Below are positions 33,792 to 42,411 of a DNA stretch of 42,619 nt, piece by piece (position 1 is the first letter of the stretch; each line of letters begins with the position of its first letter). Under the pieces are notes generated by a model. That model made no database searches. It was given only the letters and a program-made list of their open reading frames with translations, and was not told the DNA's origin. A program made the translations under genes and the position numbers. Origin of the DNA: an uncultured Ellagibacter sp. (GTDB lineage: Bacteria; Actinomycetota; Coriobacteriia; Coriobacteriales; Eggerthellaceae); NCBI RefSeq assembly GCF_934617235.1, contig NZ_CAKTTZ010000019.1, positions 1-42,619 on the forward strand. The letters are read 5' to 3'.

Positions 33792-34469
33792 ATGTTCGAT
33801 TTCTCCGCTTTCTTCGCCCAGTACGGCAACTTGTTTTTACAGGGCACGATCGACACGCTCGTCATGACGTGCGTAGCCACCATCCTGGCGTACGTCATCG
33901 GTATCCCCCTTGGCATTCTTTTGGTGGTGACCAGCCCGAACGGGTTGCGACCGAATCGCATTGTCTCGACAATCGTCGGGTGGATCGTGAACATCGGCCG
34001 CTCGGTGCCCTTCATTATCCTGCTCGTCGCGCTTATCCCGTTCACGCGCTTTATCGTGGGAACCTCGCTCGGCGTGCCGGGAGCCGTCGTGCCCCTCGTG
34101 GTGACAGCCGCGCCCTTCGCCGCACGTATGGTCGAGCAGAGCCTCGAGGAAACCGACAGTGGGCTTATCGAGGCAGCTCAGAGCTTCGGCGCTTCCACCT
34201 GGCAAATCGTGTGGAAGGTGTATCTGAAGGAAACGCTGCCCTCGCTCGTGCGCGGCGCGGCCATCACGTTCGTCACGCTGTTCGGGTACTCCGCCATGGC
34301 CGGCACCGTCGGCGCCGGCGGCTTGGGCGATATCGCCATCCGCTACGGCTACCAGCGCTTCCAGACCGACGTCATGATCTTCGCCGTGCTCTTGTGCGTC
34401 GTGCTCGTCATCGTGTTCCAGGCGATCGGCGACGTAACCGCGCGCAAAATTGACAAGCGCCGCAGGTAG
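33792..34469 (+). CDS. metI: methionine ABC transporter permease
   Basis: 225 residues, five membrane helices, with the permease coupling motif EAAQSFGASTWQIVWKVYLKET. Typical MetI ending ITFVTLFGYSAMAGTVGAGGLGDIAIRYGYQRF. It forms the channel with MetN. Last gene of metQNI; convergent with def, whose stop is only 23 bases away. Confidence 0.94.
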   Translation: MFDFSAFFAQYGNLFLQGTIDTLVMTCVATILAYVIGIPLGILLVVTSPNGLRPNRIVSTIVGWIVNIGRSVPFIILLVALIPFTRFIVGTSLGVPGAVVPLVVTAAPFAARMVEQSLEETDSGLIEAAQSFGASTWQIVWKVYLKETLPSLVRGAAITFVTLFGYSAMAGTVGAGGLGDIAIRYGYQRFQTDVMIFAVLLCVVLVIVFQAIGDVTARKIDKRRR

Positions 34470-34492
34470 AAGAGCGAGAACGGGGCGCGCCC

Positions 34493-34903
34493 TTAAATCA
34501 CGACCCCATTGCAGTGGTCGATTTCGTGCTGGATGATCTGTGCCTCGAACCCCGAAAACGACTTTTCGCGCGGCGTGAAAGATGCGTCGAGATAGGCGAC
34601 CTTGATACGCTTGTAGCGCGTGCAGGGACGCGCGCCCGTAAGCGACAGGCAGCTTTCCTCGATTTGATACTCGCCCGACGCCTCGAGGATCTTGGGATTG
34701 TACATGAGCACCGCGCCACCTGTGCACGCCGCCACGACGATACGCTTGCGCACGCCAATCATGTTCGCCGCAAGTCCCACGCATTCGCCCGCATGAGCCG
34801 CGAGCGTGTCGAGCAAATCCTGCCCGACGGCGGCATCAAGCGGCGTGGCATCGACACTCGGAGCCGAAAGCAGCACGGGCATCTTCACGATAGGACGAAT
34901 CAT
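34493..34903 (-). CDS. def: peptide deformylase
   Basis: 136 residues, shorter than the Escherichia coli enzyme (about 168), ATG after AAAGGAACGCCTG. Metal-site motifs: motif I GLAANMIG (43-50) where the usual Gln is Met, motif II ESCLS (83-87) with the Cys ligand, motif III QHEIDH (H126, H130, catalytic E127). It removes the N-formyl group from new proteins. The GLAANMIG variant occurs in short deformylases of anaerobic Gram-positive bacteria, as far as I know, so activity is likely but not certain. Confidence 0.88.
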   Translation of the reverse strand: MIRPIVKMPVLLSAPSVDATPLDAAVGQDLLDTLAAHAGECVGLAANMIGVRKRIVVAACTGGAVLMYNPKILEASGEYQIEESCLSLTGARPCTRYKRIKVAYLDASFTPREKSFSGFEAQIIQHEIDHCNGVVI

Positions 34904-35007
34904 CAGGCGTTCCTTTCAAAGGGTTGGGAATGCAGGGCTCAAGCACAGGTTGCCAGGGAGACGGCACAGGGGAAGCTCCGGTAGCAGCAGTCTGCTCACG
35001 CGAAAGC

Positions 35008-35027
35008 GCCCCGGTCTTAGTCGGGGC
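35008..35027 (-). terminator. hairpin after the phosphoglycosyl transferase gene
   Basis: Stem GCCCCG/CGGGGC (35008-35013 with 35022-35027) directly after the stop codon, followed on the minus strand by GCTTTC. The T-run is short. Confidence 0.5.
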
Positions 35028-35645
35028 CTAGTTAGCTTCCTTCACGCCACCGTCTTCGGGCTCGACATAGACGCCATCCTGCTTGAAGATGACATAGAAC
35101 GTGCGGAAGAATACCTTCACATCGAGCGCGAAGGACACGTGGCGCACGTAGTACACGTCGAGCTTCAGACGGTCGCGCCAGGGGAGCGAATTGCGCCCAT
35201 AGACGGCGGCATAGCCCGTAATGCCAGGTTTGACCAGCAGCTTCTCTGCGTCATCGCCCTCGTAGAGCTCGGTTTCACGCCGCAAGTCGGGACGCGGACC
35301 CACCACACTCATGTCGCCTTTGAGCACGTTCAAGAACTGAGGCATCTCATCAATCGAGGCCTTGCGCATGAAGGCTCCAATGCGCGTCATACGCGGGTCG
35401 TCGGCGCCGTTGTAGGTCGAGCCGTCTTCCATCACCAGGTCAGGCGCGTTCACCTTCATCGAACGCAGCTTGTACATGGTGAAGTCGCGGCCGTTCTTGC
35501 CCACGCGCGGCGCATTGTAGAAGATAGGACCCTTGTCTTCGAAGTAGATGAGCGGAGCGCAAATCGCCACGATGATCAGCACAAACGGCAGCGCAACCAA
35601 ACCGATGACGATGTCGCAGATGCGTTTCCCAAAGCGCAGGTACAT
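35028..35645 (-). CDS. small polyprenyl-phosphate phosphoglycosyl transferase (PglC/bacterial sugar transferase)
   Basis: 205 residues. N-terminal re-entrant membrane helix (ICDIVIGLVALPFVLIIVAIC), then the conserved core PIFYNAPRVGKNGRDFTMYKLRSM and the catalytic Asp-Glu dyad in SIDEMPQFLNVLKGDMSVVGPRP, and GITGYAAVYGRNSLPWRDRLKLDVYYV. Size and motif match the monotopic PglC type. It starts glycan assembly by placing a sugar phosphate on undecaprenyl phosphate. Its ATG directly follows the stop of the aminotransferase gene. Confidence 0.93.
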   Translation of the reverse strand: MYLRFGKRICDIVIGLVALPFVLIIVAICAPLIYFEDKGPIFYNAPRVGKNGRDFTMYKLRSMKVNAPDLVMEDGSTYNGADDPRMTRIGAFMRKASIDEMPQFLNVLKGDMSVVGPRPDLRRETELYEGDDAEKLLVKPGITGYAAVYGRNSLPWRDRLKLDVYYVRHVSFALDVKVFFRTFYVIFKQDGVYVEPEDGGVKEAN

Positions 35646-36881
35646 CTAGCGCACGCCCCTCGCTGAGAGCTTCGCGAACACTTCGTGGCACATCTCGACT
35701 ACGTAGTCCACATCGTCGTCGGAGAGCTTCGTGTGCAACGGCAGCGTGACCTCGTTTTCGAACTGCGCGAGCGCGTTCGGGAAGTCAGCGATGTCGAAGC
35801 CAAGATCTTTGTAGGCAGTGAGCAGGGGCAACGGCTTGTAGTGAACATTGCAGGCAACGCCTGTCTCCCCCATCTCGTTGATGAACGCGTTGCGGAACTC
35901 CTGCGAGGCGCCCTCGATGCGCGCGAGCATGAGGTGCCCCGACGACGCGAAATCATCCCCATAATGTTTGATCAGCGAGAAAGGCAAATCGGCCAGCCCG
36001 CGCTCGTAGCGCTCGACGATCTCGCGACGGCGCGCGAGAAGGCCTGGGTAGCGGCGCAGCTGAGCCAATCCGAGCCCCGCCTGCAGATCGGTCATGTTGC
36101 ACTTCCAGCCGCAAAACGCCACGTCGTATTCCCATGCGCCGACGCGCGTTTTCGCAAGAGCGTCCTTCGTCTGGCCGTGAAGCGACAGCAGCATAAGCTC
36201 GCGATAGAGCTCCTCCGAGTCGAGCCCGGGGATATCGCGCCAGGTAAGCGCGCCACCCTCGGCAGTCGTGAGGTTCTTCACCGCATGGAAGGAAAACGAC
36301 GTGAAGTCGGCCGCCTGTCCCGAATGAAGGCCATGGCGCACGGCGCCGAGCGAATGCGCACCATCTGCCACGATGGGCACGCGATCGAAGAGCTCCTCAC
36401 GGGGCGTGCGCGGGCTCCACTTGCCGCTCACACTTTGAAGCACCGCGCGCAGGCGGTCGTAATCGCACATGACACCCGCCACATCGACGGGAATGACGGC
36501 GCGCGTGTTCTCGGTAACGAGACTCGCCACCTGGTCGTAGTCAATTTCGAAGGAACCAGGCGCCACGTCGCAGAGCACAGGCGTCGCGCCCACATGCACA
36601 ATCGGGCTTGCTGACGCAGTATAGGTGTAAGCGCTCGTGATGACCTCGTCACCTGGGCCGATGCCGAGTACACGCAGGGCGCATTCAAGCGCTGCCGTCG
36701 CGGAATTGAAGCAAGCAAAACGCGTCGTGTGGCTGAATTCCGCCAAGTCGCGCTCGAACTGCTTGGTCTTCGGCCCGGTAGTGATCCAGCCGCTTCGAAG
36801 CGCGTCGGCCACTTCGTCGATTTCGGCCTGGGAAATATCGGGAGGAGAGAAGGGGATATTGCGCTTCACGTTCACGAACAT
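35646..36881 (-). CDS. DegT/DnrJ/EryC1-family sugar aminotransferase
   Basis: 411 residues from ATG 36881 (AAAGGACGGC before it). PLP lysine in SFHAVKNLTTAEGGA (K202); other marks: IPFSPPDISQAEIDEV, ITTGPKTKQFE, VPIVADGAHSLGA. It aminates a 4-keto (or 3-keto) nucleotide sugar, such as the UDP-4-keto-6-deoxy-GlcNAc used in bacillosamine-type glycans. With the PglC-like gene next to it this suggests an amino-sugar at the start of an exopolysaccharide or protein glycan. No dehydratase gene is in the window. Confidence 0.92.
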   Translation of the reverse strand: MFVNVKRNIPFSPPDISQAEIDEVADALRSGWITTGPKTKQFERDLAEFSHTTRFACFNSATAALECALRVLGIGPGDEVITSAYTYTASASPIVHVGATPVLCDVAPGSFEIDYDQVASLVTENTRAVIPVDVAGVMCDYDRLRAVLQSVSGKWSPRTPREELFDRVPIVADGAHSLGAVRHGLHSGQAADFTSFSFHAVKNLTTAEGGALTWRDIPGLDSEELYRELMLLSLHGQTKDALAKTRVGAWEYDVAFCGWKCNMTDLQAGLGLAQLRRYPGLLARRREIVERYERGLADLPFSLIKHYGDDFASSGHLMLARIEGASQEFRNAFINEMGETGVACNVHYKPLPLLTAYKDLGFDIADFPNALAQFENEVTLPLHTKLSDDDVDYVVEMCHEVFAKLSARGVR

Positions 36882-36967
36882 GCCGTCCTTTCGTCGCCCT
36901 TTGCGCGCCGACGTCATATCGAGCACAACCGAGGGCAAACAATTCGGGCGCACTTTGCACCCAGGTT

Positions 36968-37010
36968 ACTTCAAGCACTTAATTGTGCAACGAACCCGCC
37001 CGCTTGAAGT
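36968..37010. other. alternative hairpins between GT4 and aminotransferase genes
   Basis: Outer arms ACTTCAAGC (36968-36976) and GCTTGAAGT (37002-37010) are perfect inverted repeats; an inner GCAC-TTAATT-GTGC (36975-36988) shares bases with the first arm, so the two structures exclude each other. They lie in the 133-base gap before the aminotransferase start. Confidence 0.5.
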
Positions 37011-37014
37011 GCGA

Positions 37015-38280
37015 TCAGAGCAAATTGCGTATCAATTCCACTATAGCCTGGTATGAATGAGCTTGGTCGAACTGGCGGCAAGCGACGTCGCGCGCCTTCG
37101 CCCCCATGATCTTGCGCGACGAGGGATGCGCGGCGAGTTTGCGAATTGCCTCGGCGAGCTCGTTCGGGTCGCCCGGGGCGACGTTCACGCCGAAGCCGTC
37201 CGCCTCCACCTTCGCGCAAAATTCGGGGCTCTCCCCCGTGTTGATCATGGGAATGCCCGCGGCAAGGTAATCGCCGATTTTCGTGACGATGCTCTGGGCA
37301 GCGCCATGCACGAGTGAGTTGACCGTGACATCGGACGCGACGAGCCATGCCGCCATGCGCTCGTAGGGGGTGTAGCCCAGGAAATCGACCGGCGCGCCAA
37401 TCGAGCTCGCAAGCTCGGTGAGCTTATCGCGATCGGGGCCATCGCCCAGAATCTTCACGCGCAAGCCGCTCACCTGAGGTTTTGCAAGCTTAGCGGCCTG
37501 AATGAGAGTCGAGAGGTCGTAGCTTGCCCCAAGCGTGCCCGCGTACGTTACCCAGAATTCGCCCGCGGGCTTCACGATTGCGCTCGCATTCTCGCGCGCA
37601 CCCTCGTCGAAGGCGGTGAGATTGTTCCCCACATACACCGTGGCGCGCGCGTAAGGCTCCTCGCGGTCGGCGGCGGGGCGCGCGGCGTACTCGTCGGAGG
37701 TCCCCACCGCGCCCGAAAGCAGCTCGTAGACGCGATGTGCATCGCGCGCGAACGGGCGGAAGGCGATATCGCTCACAACCGGCACGTTCACGACCATGCG
37801 CATGGCCTCGGGCCACAGGTCGTTCACGTCGGCGACGAAGGGAATGCCGCGCTCGTGCGCCACCTCCGCGCACACGCGGGCGACATCGTTGGGCGGAATC
37901 TCAGCGTAGATAAGGTCGAACGCGCGAGCATCGGCGGCGAATCGTTCCTCGAACATGCGGCGCAGATTCTTCGCAGCCTTACGATGGCTCATGATGCGCG
38001 CAAGGTCGAGGTTCTTCTTATAGCCGGGCTCGGGGATGAAGACGACGCGGTACGGGAGATCGCGATAGCACGCCTTCTCCGTGTCGCGCTGGGCCTTCTC
38101 CCAATGTTGAAACGACGAGGTGAAGAGCGTGACGTCAAAGCCTTCGCGCACGAGCAGCTCAGACAGGAAGCGGAAGCGCGTGTAGCCACGCGTTTCGTCG
38201 CCGAGCTTCACGCCCATGGTGACGACGGCGATGCGCTGCTTGTGGGCAGACGCGTGGTGGGTGTTCGATAGTGTGTCCAT
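37015..38280 (-). CDS. family 4 glycosyltransferase (GT-B)
   Basis: 421 residues from ATG 38280 (MDTLSNTHH). N-terminal acceptor domain (IAVVTMGVKLGDETRGYTRFRFLSELL), donor domain with VTYAGTLGASYDLSTLIQAAKL, LRVKILGDGPDRDKLTELA, VDFLGYTPYERMAAWLVASDVTVNSL, and an E-x7-E-like region PMINTGESPEFCAKVEADGFG. No membrane segment; membrane-associated enzyme of glycan assembly. No ribosome binding site is seen, but TATACT ends eight bases before ATG, so the mRNA may be leaderless. First gene of the GT4-aminotransferase-PglC group. Confidence 0.88.
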   Translation of the reverse strand: MDTLSNTHHASAHKQRIAVVTMGVKLGDETRGYTRFRFLSELLVREGFDVTLFTSSFQHWEKAQRDTEKACYRDLPYRVVFIPEPGYKKNLDLARIMSHRKAAKNLRRMFEERFAADARAFDLIYAEIPPNDVARVCAEVAHERGIPFVADVNDLWPEAMRMVVNVPVVSDIAFRPFARDAHRVYELLSGAVGTSDEYAARPAADREEPYARATVYVGNNLTAFDEGARENASAIVKPAGEFWVTYAGTLGASYDLSTLIQAAKLAKPQVSGLRVKILGDGPDRDKLTELASSIGAPVDFLGYTPYERMAAWLVASDVTVNSLVHGAAQSIVTKIGDYLAAGIPMINTGESPEFCAKVEADGFGVNVAPGDPNELAEAIRKLAAHPSSRKIMGAKARDVACRQFDQAHSYQAIVELIRNLL

Positions 38281-38452
38281 GGTTCGGAAGTATAGCAGCA
38301 CCGACGGGGACACCCGCCCTCGAACTCGCGAAAGCAGGAGGATTCTGAAGGAAGAGGCGCGGCGGTCCTGGATAGGGCTCCCCGGACGACGAGCTCGCCG
38401 CCCGGGGAAAGAGCACCCCAGCCTCAGGTTTTGCGCCTCGGCCTAACCCTCG

Positions 38453-38851
38453 CTACCCCTTCGAGGCGTACACCACGTTATCGGCGGCGTTTTCCCAGGC
38501 GGGAAGCTTGAAAATGCGGAAACCCCGCTGTCGCAGCGCCTCGCATTCCCCTGCCGCGGTACCACCAACGGAAAGCGCTCCGTTCGGGCATGCATTCACA
38601 CAGTACGGAAGCTCACCCGCCGTCAGCCGTCCACCGCAGCGCACGCAGCTCTTCGACCAGATGGGAATCCAGCTCATATGCAGGTCGGGCCACGTCCCCG
38701 CGGGGCGATCGATGCCTTCGCCGCTGCCTTCCGTGCGCACCGTCAGCCAGAATTTCTCATCGGGGAGGTTGTTCCCTACCTTGCAAGCAAGGGAGCAGGT
38801 CCAGCATCCTGTGCATCGCTGCAGATTAACCAGAATCGTCTTCTCATCCAT
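38453..38851 (-). CDS. 4Fe-4S ferredoxin-type subunit of the molybdenum oxidoreductase, short
   Basis: 132 residues from ATG 38851 (AGGGGGAGCGAC before it), starting 10 bases after the catalytic gene. Cys motif 1: C13, C16, C19, C23 (RCTGCWTCSLAC); motif 2: C69, C72, C84, C88 (SCVRCGGRL, YCVNACP). This is enough for two clusters; DmsB/NrfC-type subunits usually have four clusters and about 190-200 residues. It would carry electrons to or from the molybdenum subunit. No membrane anchor or Tat signal gene is near, so the complex is likely cytoplasmic. Confidence 0.85.
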   Translation of the reverse strand: MDEKTILVNLQRCTGCWTCSLACKVGNNLPDEKFWLTVRTEGSGEGIDRPAGTWPDLHMSWIPIWSKSCVRCGGRLTAGELPYCVNACPNGALSVGGTAAGECEALRQRGFRIFKLPAWENAADNVVYASKG

Positions 38852-38861
38852 GTCGCTCCCC

Positions 38862-41258
38862 CTATTCCTCGACCTTGCGCACGTCGCACGCACAGTCCCA
38901 AATCGTATCCCAAGCACCAGCCATGCCGCCGATGCCGCCAGTGCCGAACCCTGGCTGGAAGCCGCCGATCGCCCGCACGCAGCTATCCCAATGCTTGGAC
39001 ACATCGTTCAACGTATAGTCGCTGCCGAGCGCCGGGATGAGCTCGGAGTACATGCCGTCCTCGAACGCATCGTGACGCCAACCGAACCAGCACTGCACGG
39101 TTCCCGGAGGAATCTGCTGGTCAAGCTTCATCTCGATGGTCACGTGCCCTCGCTCGTTGTAAATCTCCACCTTATCGCCGTCTTTGATGCCTTCCGCCTG
39201 CGCATCCGCCGGGTTCATGCGGCCCGTCGGGTACCCGCCCGATAGGTCGGCCATGACCGGATCGTCAGTGAACATCGACTGCATGAAGAAGCGCTGGCGG
39301 CCGCTGAAGAAGTGGTACCTCCCCTTGGCGGTGCCGTTTCCCAAGCTCATCGGCGTGGGAGCCTCAAGCGGCTCGCGATAGGCTGCCATCTGCGCCCCGA
39401 CGGGAAGCAGTCGCTCGCAGTAGAATTCGAGACGCTTGGAGGGCGTGTTGAACTGCAGTCCCATGAACGGGTCCCAATTCACCGGGGGCGTTGCCGCGCG
39501 CACGAGCTTCTCCTTCTTCAGGCGCTCGTAGGTCAGCGGCGGCTGGATGCCCGCGATCATCGGCCACTTCGACTGGATGCGCACCTCGATCCATTCCTCC
39601 GCCGTCTTGTCGAAGTACTCGCCCAAGCCCACACGCTTCGCAAGCTCACTGTAGAGGAACGTGGGGTCGCGCGCCTCGCCTTGCGGCTCGATCGCCGGCT
39701 CCTGCAAGACGATGTGGTTGTACGCCGCCGATGCCACCAGCTCATAGCGCTCGAACGGCATGCAGTCGGGCAGCACGTAGTCGGCATACTGGCCTGTGTC
39801 GGTCATCCAGATGTCCACGTCGACGATGAGCTCCATCTGCGGGAAGATCTCGTCAATCCACAAACCGCGGTTCGGGCAGTTGTGCACCGGGTTGCCGGCG
39901 ATTACCCAAAACGCCTTAATCGGGTACGGCTCTTGGCTTTTCACCTGGTTGATGAACTCGTTTTGACGCAGCATCTTCGCCTTGTAGCCCTCGCGGCCAA
40001 GCGGCATGGTGATGGGCGTGTCGTTGAAAATCATCGGGAAACCGGCCGGCAGCATCTCGCTTGTGACGCCAGCACCAGGTCGGCCCAAGTTGCCTGTCAG
40101 CATGCCGAGCAGGTAGAACGAGCGATAGCTTTCGCCCTGGTTCTGATAGCGAAGCCCCAGCGCGCCGAAGATGTAGGCGTTCGGAGCGCTCACGTACTCG
40201 TCGGTTAGGCGCCTGACCACTTCGGGAGCGACGCCGGTGACGCCTTCCTGCCATTCGGGCGTATAGCTTGCCACATGCCCGCGCAGGCACGCGAACGCCG
40301 TTCTGCACGCCACGCCGCCGACTTCGTGCTCGCCATCGAGCTCCATATGCGCCACAGGAGACGCCTGCTCGCCAGGGGTCATGGGCATCGCCGCAGCCGC
40401 ATCGACGTCCCACACCAGGTAGTTGCCGTCCGCGTCGCGAAGGAATTCGCCCGTATCGTCGCGCACGAGGAACGGTGCCACCGTGTAGGACAGCAGGAAA
40501 TTCTCGTTGTAGCGCTTCTCCTGGATGATGAGATTGGCCATCGCAAGGGAAAGCGCTGGGTCGGAGCCTGGTTTCACGGGGATGAACTCGTCGGCGAAGC
40601 CCGCCGTGCCGTCGAACAGAAGCCCGATGTCGACGATTTTTGCACCGTTCGAACGTGCTTCGACCAGGTGCTTTGCAATGCGTTGCTGATTTTCGATGGG
40701 GTTGGCGCCCCACACGATGATGTAGTCCGACGTGTCGAAGTTCGCGGGGTCGGTCGTCATGTACTTGTAGAAGTCGCCCATGTCGAAGAACGCCGCGTAG
40801 AACGGCCCGTTGTCGAGCCCGTACCCCTGGATGGGGTCGGTCGCGCCCCAAAGCCCCATGAACCGCGAGCTCAGCACAGCGGCAAGCCCCTGCGAGGGAG
40901 GCACCGACGCCACCACATTCCACATCGCGAGCGATTCGGGACCGTAGTCATCGCGCAGCTGCAAAAGCTTCGCGGCGATCTCGTCGAGCGCCTGGTCCCA
41001 GCTGATTTCCTCCCATTTGCCCTCGCCGCGCTCACCTGCACGCTTCAGCGGATGCAGCAAGCGCTTCGGATTGTAAGGCTGCCTGCACGACATGATGCCC
41101 TTTTGGCAGATGTAGCCCTCGTTTTCCTCCGCGCCGGTATAGCTGGGCTTTTCGGTGCGAACGATTTTGCCATCTTTGACGATGGTCTTGATCGCGCAGA
41201 ACTCGTGGTCGCCCCATCCGGGACAACACGTGTAGACGAACGACTCCCCTTGCGTCAT
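38862..41258 (-). CDS. molybdopterin (bis-MGD) oxidoreductase catalytic subunit
   Basis: 798 residues; ATG 41258, GAGGAG seven bases before. N-terminal Cys pattern C11-C12-x8-C21-x29-C51: the last spacing matches the family, but the second Cys of the usual C-x2-C-x3-C is missing, so the [4Fe-4S] cluster may be altered. Molybdopterin-binding regions: WGANPIENQQRIAKHLVEARSNGAKI, GSDPALSLAMANLII, VIAGNPVHNCPNRG, DIWMTDTGQYADYVLPDCMPFER, C-terminal dinucleotide-binding barrel GRMNPADAQAEGIKDGDKVEIYNERG. No Tat signal, so cytoplasmic. Members of this family in gut Coriobacteriia include catechol dehydroxylases and related transhydroxylase-like enzymes; assignment here is inference. Divergent LysR regulator next to it. 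Confidence 0.9.
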   Translation of the reverse strand: MTQGESFVYTCCPGWGDHEFCAIKTIVKDGKIVRTEKPSYTGAEENEGYICQKGIMSCRQPYNPKRLLHPLKRAGERGEGKWEEISWDQALDEIAAKLLQLRDDYGPESLAMWNVVASVPPSQGLAAVLSSRFMGLWGATDPIQGYGLDNGPFYAAFFDMGDFYKYMTTDPANFDTSDYIIVWGANPIENQQRIAKHLVEARSNGAKIVDIGLLFDGTAGFADEFIPVKPGSDPALSLAMANLIIQEKRYNENFLLSYTVAPFLVRDDTGEFLRDADGNYLVWDVDAAAAMPMTPGEQASPVAHMELDGEHEVGGVACRTAFACLRGHVASYTPEWQEGVTGVAPEVVRRLTDEYVSAPNAYIFGALGLRYQNQGESYRSFYLLGMLTGNLGRPGAGVTSEMLPAGFPMIFNDTPITMPLGREGYKAKMLRQNEFINQVKSQEPYPIKAFWVIAGNPVHNCPNRGLWIDEIFPQMELIVDVDIWMTDTGQYADYVLPDCMPFERYELVASAAYNHIVLQEPAIEPQGEARDPTFLYSELAKRVGLGEYFDKTAEEWIEVRIQSKWPMIAGIQPPLTYERLKKEKLVRAATPPVNWDPFMGLQFNTPSKRLEFYCERLLPVGAQMAAYREPLEAPTPMSLGNGTAKGRYHFFSGRQRFFMQSMFTDDPVMADLSGGYPTGRMNPADAQAEGIKDGDKVEIYNERGHVTIEMKLDQQIPPGTVQCWFGWRHDAFEDGMYSELIPALGSDYTLNDVSKHWDSCVRAIGGFQPGFGTGGIGGMAGAWDTIWDCACDVRKVEE

Positions 41259-41414
41259 GGCATAGCTCCTCTCGTATTTCTCCTACCTGGGCGATGCCCA
41301 CCCCGATGGCCCGCTGCAAGATGCACCCAGCCTGCAGAGGGCTGGAAGGACGGCGCTCATTCACCCTGCGTTCATTATGGAAAGGTATAGCAGCAACCGA
41401 AAGAAGCCTATAAT

Positions 41415-41429
41415 TGTCTTTTAGACAAC
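41415..41429. promoter_or_regulatory. candidate LysR operator between the LysR gene and the molybdenum oxidoreductase
   Basis: Perfect dyad TTGTC-TTTTA-GACAA, which contains a T-N11-A pattern expected for LysR-type regulators. It abuts a TATAAT (41410-41415) on the plus strand that could be the -10 of the LysR gene, 42 bases before its start. Confidence 0.65.
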
Positions 41430-41457
41430 GGTTGGTTGCATATGAAAGTGAGCACCT

Positions 41458-42411
41458 ATGAACATCGAGACGATCCACTACTTTGAAGAGGTTGCTCGCG
41501 CAGAGTCGTTCTACGGCGCCGCAAAGCGACTCGCCGTGTCTCAACAGGGGCTGAACAAGGCGATCACCTCGCTTGAGCGCGAACTTTCGGCAAAGCTTCT
41601 CGAGCGAAGCCGCAAAGGCGTTACGCTGACGCCGACGGGAAAAAGCTTTCTCGCGTTTGCGCGAAAGGTAACCGCAGACTACGGGGAATTTCTCGATGCG
41701 CTCTACAACCCCGACGAGGAGCAGAAGCGGGAAGAGGACCCCTTCGATATCCATGTCACGCATTACTCGGCGCAGATCGCCTCGGCAACGCAGGCGTACG
41801 TCGATCTGCTCGCCAGATGCTCGTATATCGAGGAGCCTTTCGATAAAATCGTCTCGCGCACATGCCTGTCAGACGGCACTGACCTCGGGTTTGTTGACCT
41901 TCACGCCAACAGCGCCCTCGACCTCATCGCGAGCACGGAGCTTGCGTTCGACCCTGTCCTTCGCACGCAATTGGGAGTCGTGTGCCATGCAGCGTCATCG
42001 TATGCACGAAGAGAGTCCCTTCGTCGACGCGAGGTTGCAGGCGTACCCTGCGCGACGGACGCCTCGCGAGAAGCGGCGCAGCAGATGGAGTGGCTGTTTC
42101 GCGATTATCCACTGCAGAACGTGCGAATGAGCGTCGCAAGTCCGCGCATGCTCATCCGCTTCGTCCATTCGCGCGATGATGCTGTGGCCTTTCTCGACTC
42201 ATTCAGCTACCACCTTGCGCTCAAAGACGCTGCCATGCCGACGGACGGCCTCGCCTTCGTGCCTCTCTCGACCCCAGAATCAATAAGCTACGTCGGATTT
42301 CTTTACCCCAAGCACATTCGGCAGAAGCCACGCGTGCGGTATGCTGTAAAAATGCTCGATCGATACCTTGAAGAGAATCACGCCGACTACCTGGGGGAAT
42401 ATCCGGTATAG
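41458..42411 (+). CDS. LysR-family transcriptional regulator
   Basis: 317 residues. N-terminal winged helix-turn-helix (MNIETIHYFEEVARAESFYGA…AVSQQGLNKAITSLERELSAKLLERSRKGVTLTPTGKSFL), coiled linker, then the effector-binding domain. The region between it and the oxidoreductase carries the operator candidate, and the genes point away from each other, the usual layout for a LysR regulator of its neighbour. The effector is probably the substrate of the oxidoreductase. Ribosome binding site moderate. Confidence 0.92.
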   Translation: MNIETIHYFEEVARAESFYGAAKRLAVSQQGLNKAITSLERELSAKLLERSRKGVTLTPTGKSFLAFARKVTADYGEFLDALYNPDEEQKREEDPFDIHVTHYSAQIASATQAYVDLLARCSYIEEPFDKIVSRTCLSDGTDLGFVDLHANSALDLIASTELAFDPVLRTQLGVVCHAASSYARRESLRRREVAGVPCATDASREAAQQMEWLFRDYPLQNVRMSVASPRMLIRFVHSRDDAVAFLDSFSYHLALKDAAMPTDGLAFVPLSTPESISYVGFLYPKHIRQKPRVRYAVKMLDRYLEENHADYLGEYPV

